A stretch of DNA of 64,000 nucleotides from Edaphochlamys debaryana (taxonomy: Eukaryota; Chlorophyta; Chlorophyceae; Chlamydomonadales), in the NCBI GenBank assembly GCA_016858145.1, contig JAEHOE010000096.1, positions 248,001 to 312,000 of the forward strand, in the 5' to 3' direction. Positions 63,887-64,000 of this stretch are shown here, one piece after another. The position numbers were made by a program, and so were the translations under genes. The notes under the pieces were generated by a model. It did no database searches and was not told the origin of the DNA. It worked only from the letters and a program-made list of their open reading frames with translations. Numbering within the stretch: the stretch's first letter is position 1; each line of letters starts with the position of its first letter.

Positions 63887-64000
63887 ATGGCTTCGGCGGA
63901 TGCGGACCCCGCAATTCGGCCGGACCCCGTGGCCGCTGTGTGGGCGTCGCCCGCGCTGCTTAGCTGCGCCGCCTCCTTCCTGGACCTCAGCCAGGCTGCT
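63887..64000 (+). CDS. Possible N-terminus of a gene cut by the window edge
   Basis: From the ATG at 63887-63889 an open frame runs to the end, with P-D-P-V-A-A-V-W-A-S-P-A-L-L followed by a hydrophobic F-L-D-L-S-Q-A. This resembles the start of F-box-like helices (W-x-x-P-x-L-L ... F-L-D-L), but 38 residues are too few to assign a family. An overlapping frame from the ATG at 63835 ends at a stop at 63961-63963 and is less convincing. Confidence 0.35.
   Translation, partial: MASADADPAIRPDPVAAVWASPALLSCAASFLDLSQAA

Overview
The window looks like nuclear DNA of a Chlamydomonas/Volvox-type green alga (Chlamydomonadales). It is very GC-rich, almost every gene is cut by many short introns, proteins carry long Ala, Gly, Gln and Pro runs, and the recognisable products are plant or algal types (an SBP-box factor, a GC1-like epimerase, TKL kinases). 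There is no sign of prokaryotic operons. The species cannot be told from the sequence. All gene models below were spliced by hand, and reading-frame continuity across every junction was the main check.

Layout, left to right. (1) 78-1427, plus: last five exons of a TIGR01777-type NAD-epimerase-like protein, cut by the left edge, with a strong 25-bp hairpin in one intron. (2) 1428-5953: no gene seen, but one copy of a 183-bp dispersed repeat. (3) 5954-8970, minus: six-exon gene for a 686-aa protein of unknown function. (4) 8971-13063: no gene recognised. (5) 13064-21955, plus: 17-exon gene for an 1871-aa SBP-domain transcription factor with a C-terminal ankyrin-like segment; one splice donor is non-canonical. 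(6) 21956-26662: repeat-rich, with the 3' end of a LINE and a cluster of one 12-bp motif. (7) 26663-36227, minus: 21-exon gene for a 1709-aa TKL-like protein kinase; one intron holds about 23 copies of a 39-bp minisatellite. (8) 39255-48145, minus: a tandem paralogue, 1780 aa. (9) 52081-57437, plus: 14-exon gene for a basic 555-aa protein containing a duplicated two-exon cassette. (10) 58089-58271: second copy of the dispersed repeat. (11) 58935-63095, minus: complete DPH5 (diphthine synthase), 281 aa. (12) From 63887, plus: possible start of a gene cut by the right edge.

Functionally the genes are a mixed set: diphthamide synthesis on elongation factor 2, transcriptional control, two probable membrane-anchored signalling kinases, and a probable plastid or mitochondrial epimerase-like protein. 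The kinase pair is the clearest related unit. The two copies alternate between near-identical stretches, which include intron sequence, and strongly diverged stretches. That pattern suggests tandem duplication followed by gene conversion. I found no obviously new defence or mobile system; the most unusual items are structural (exon cassette duplication, intronic minisatellite, intronic hairpin, GC-AG introns and a broken-looking donor).
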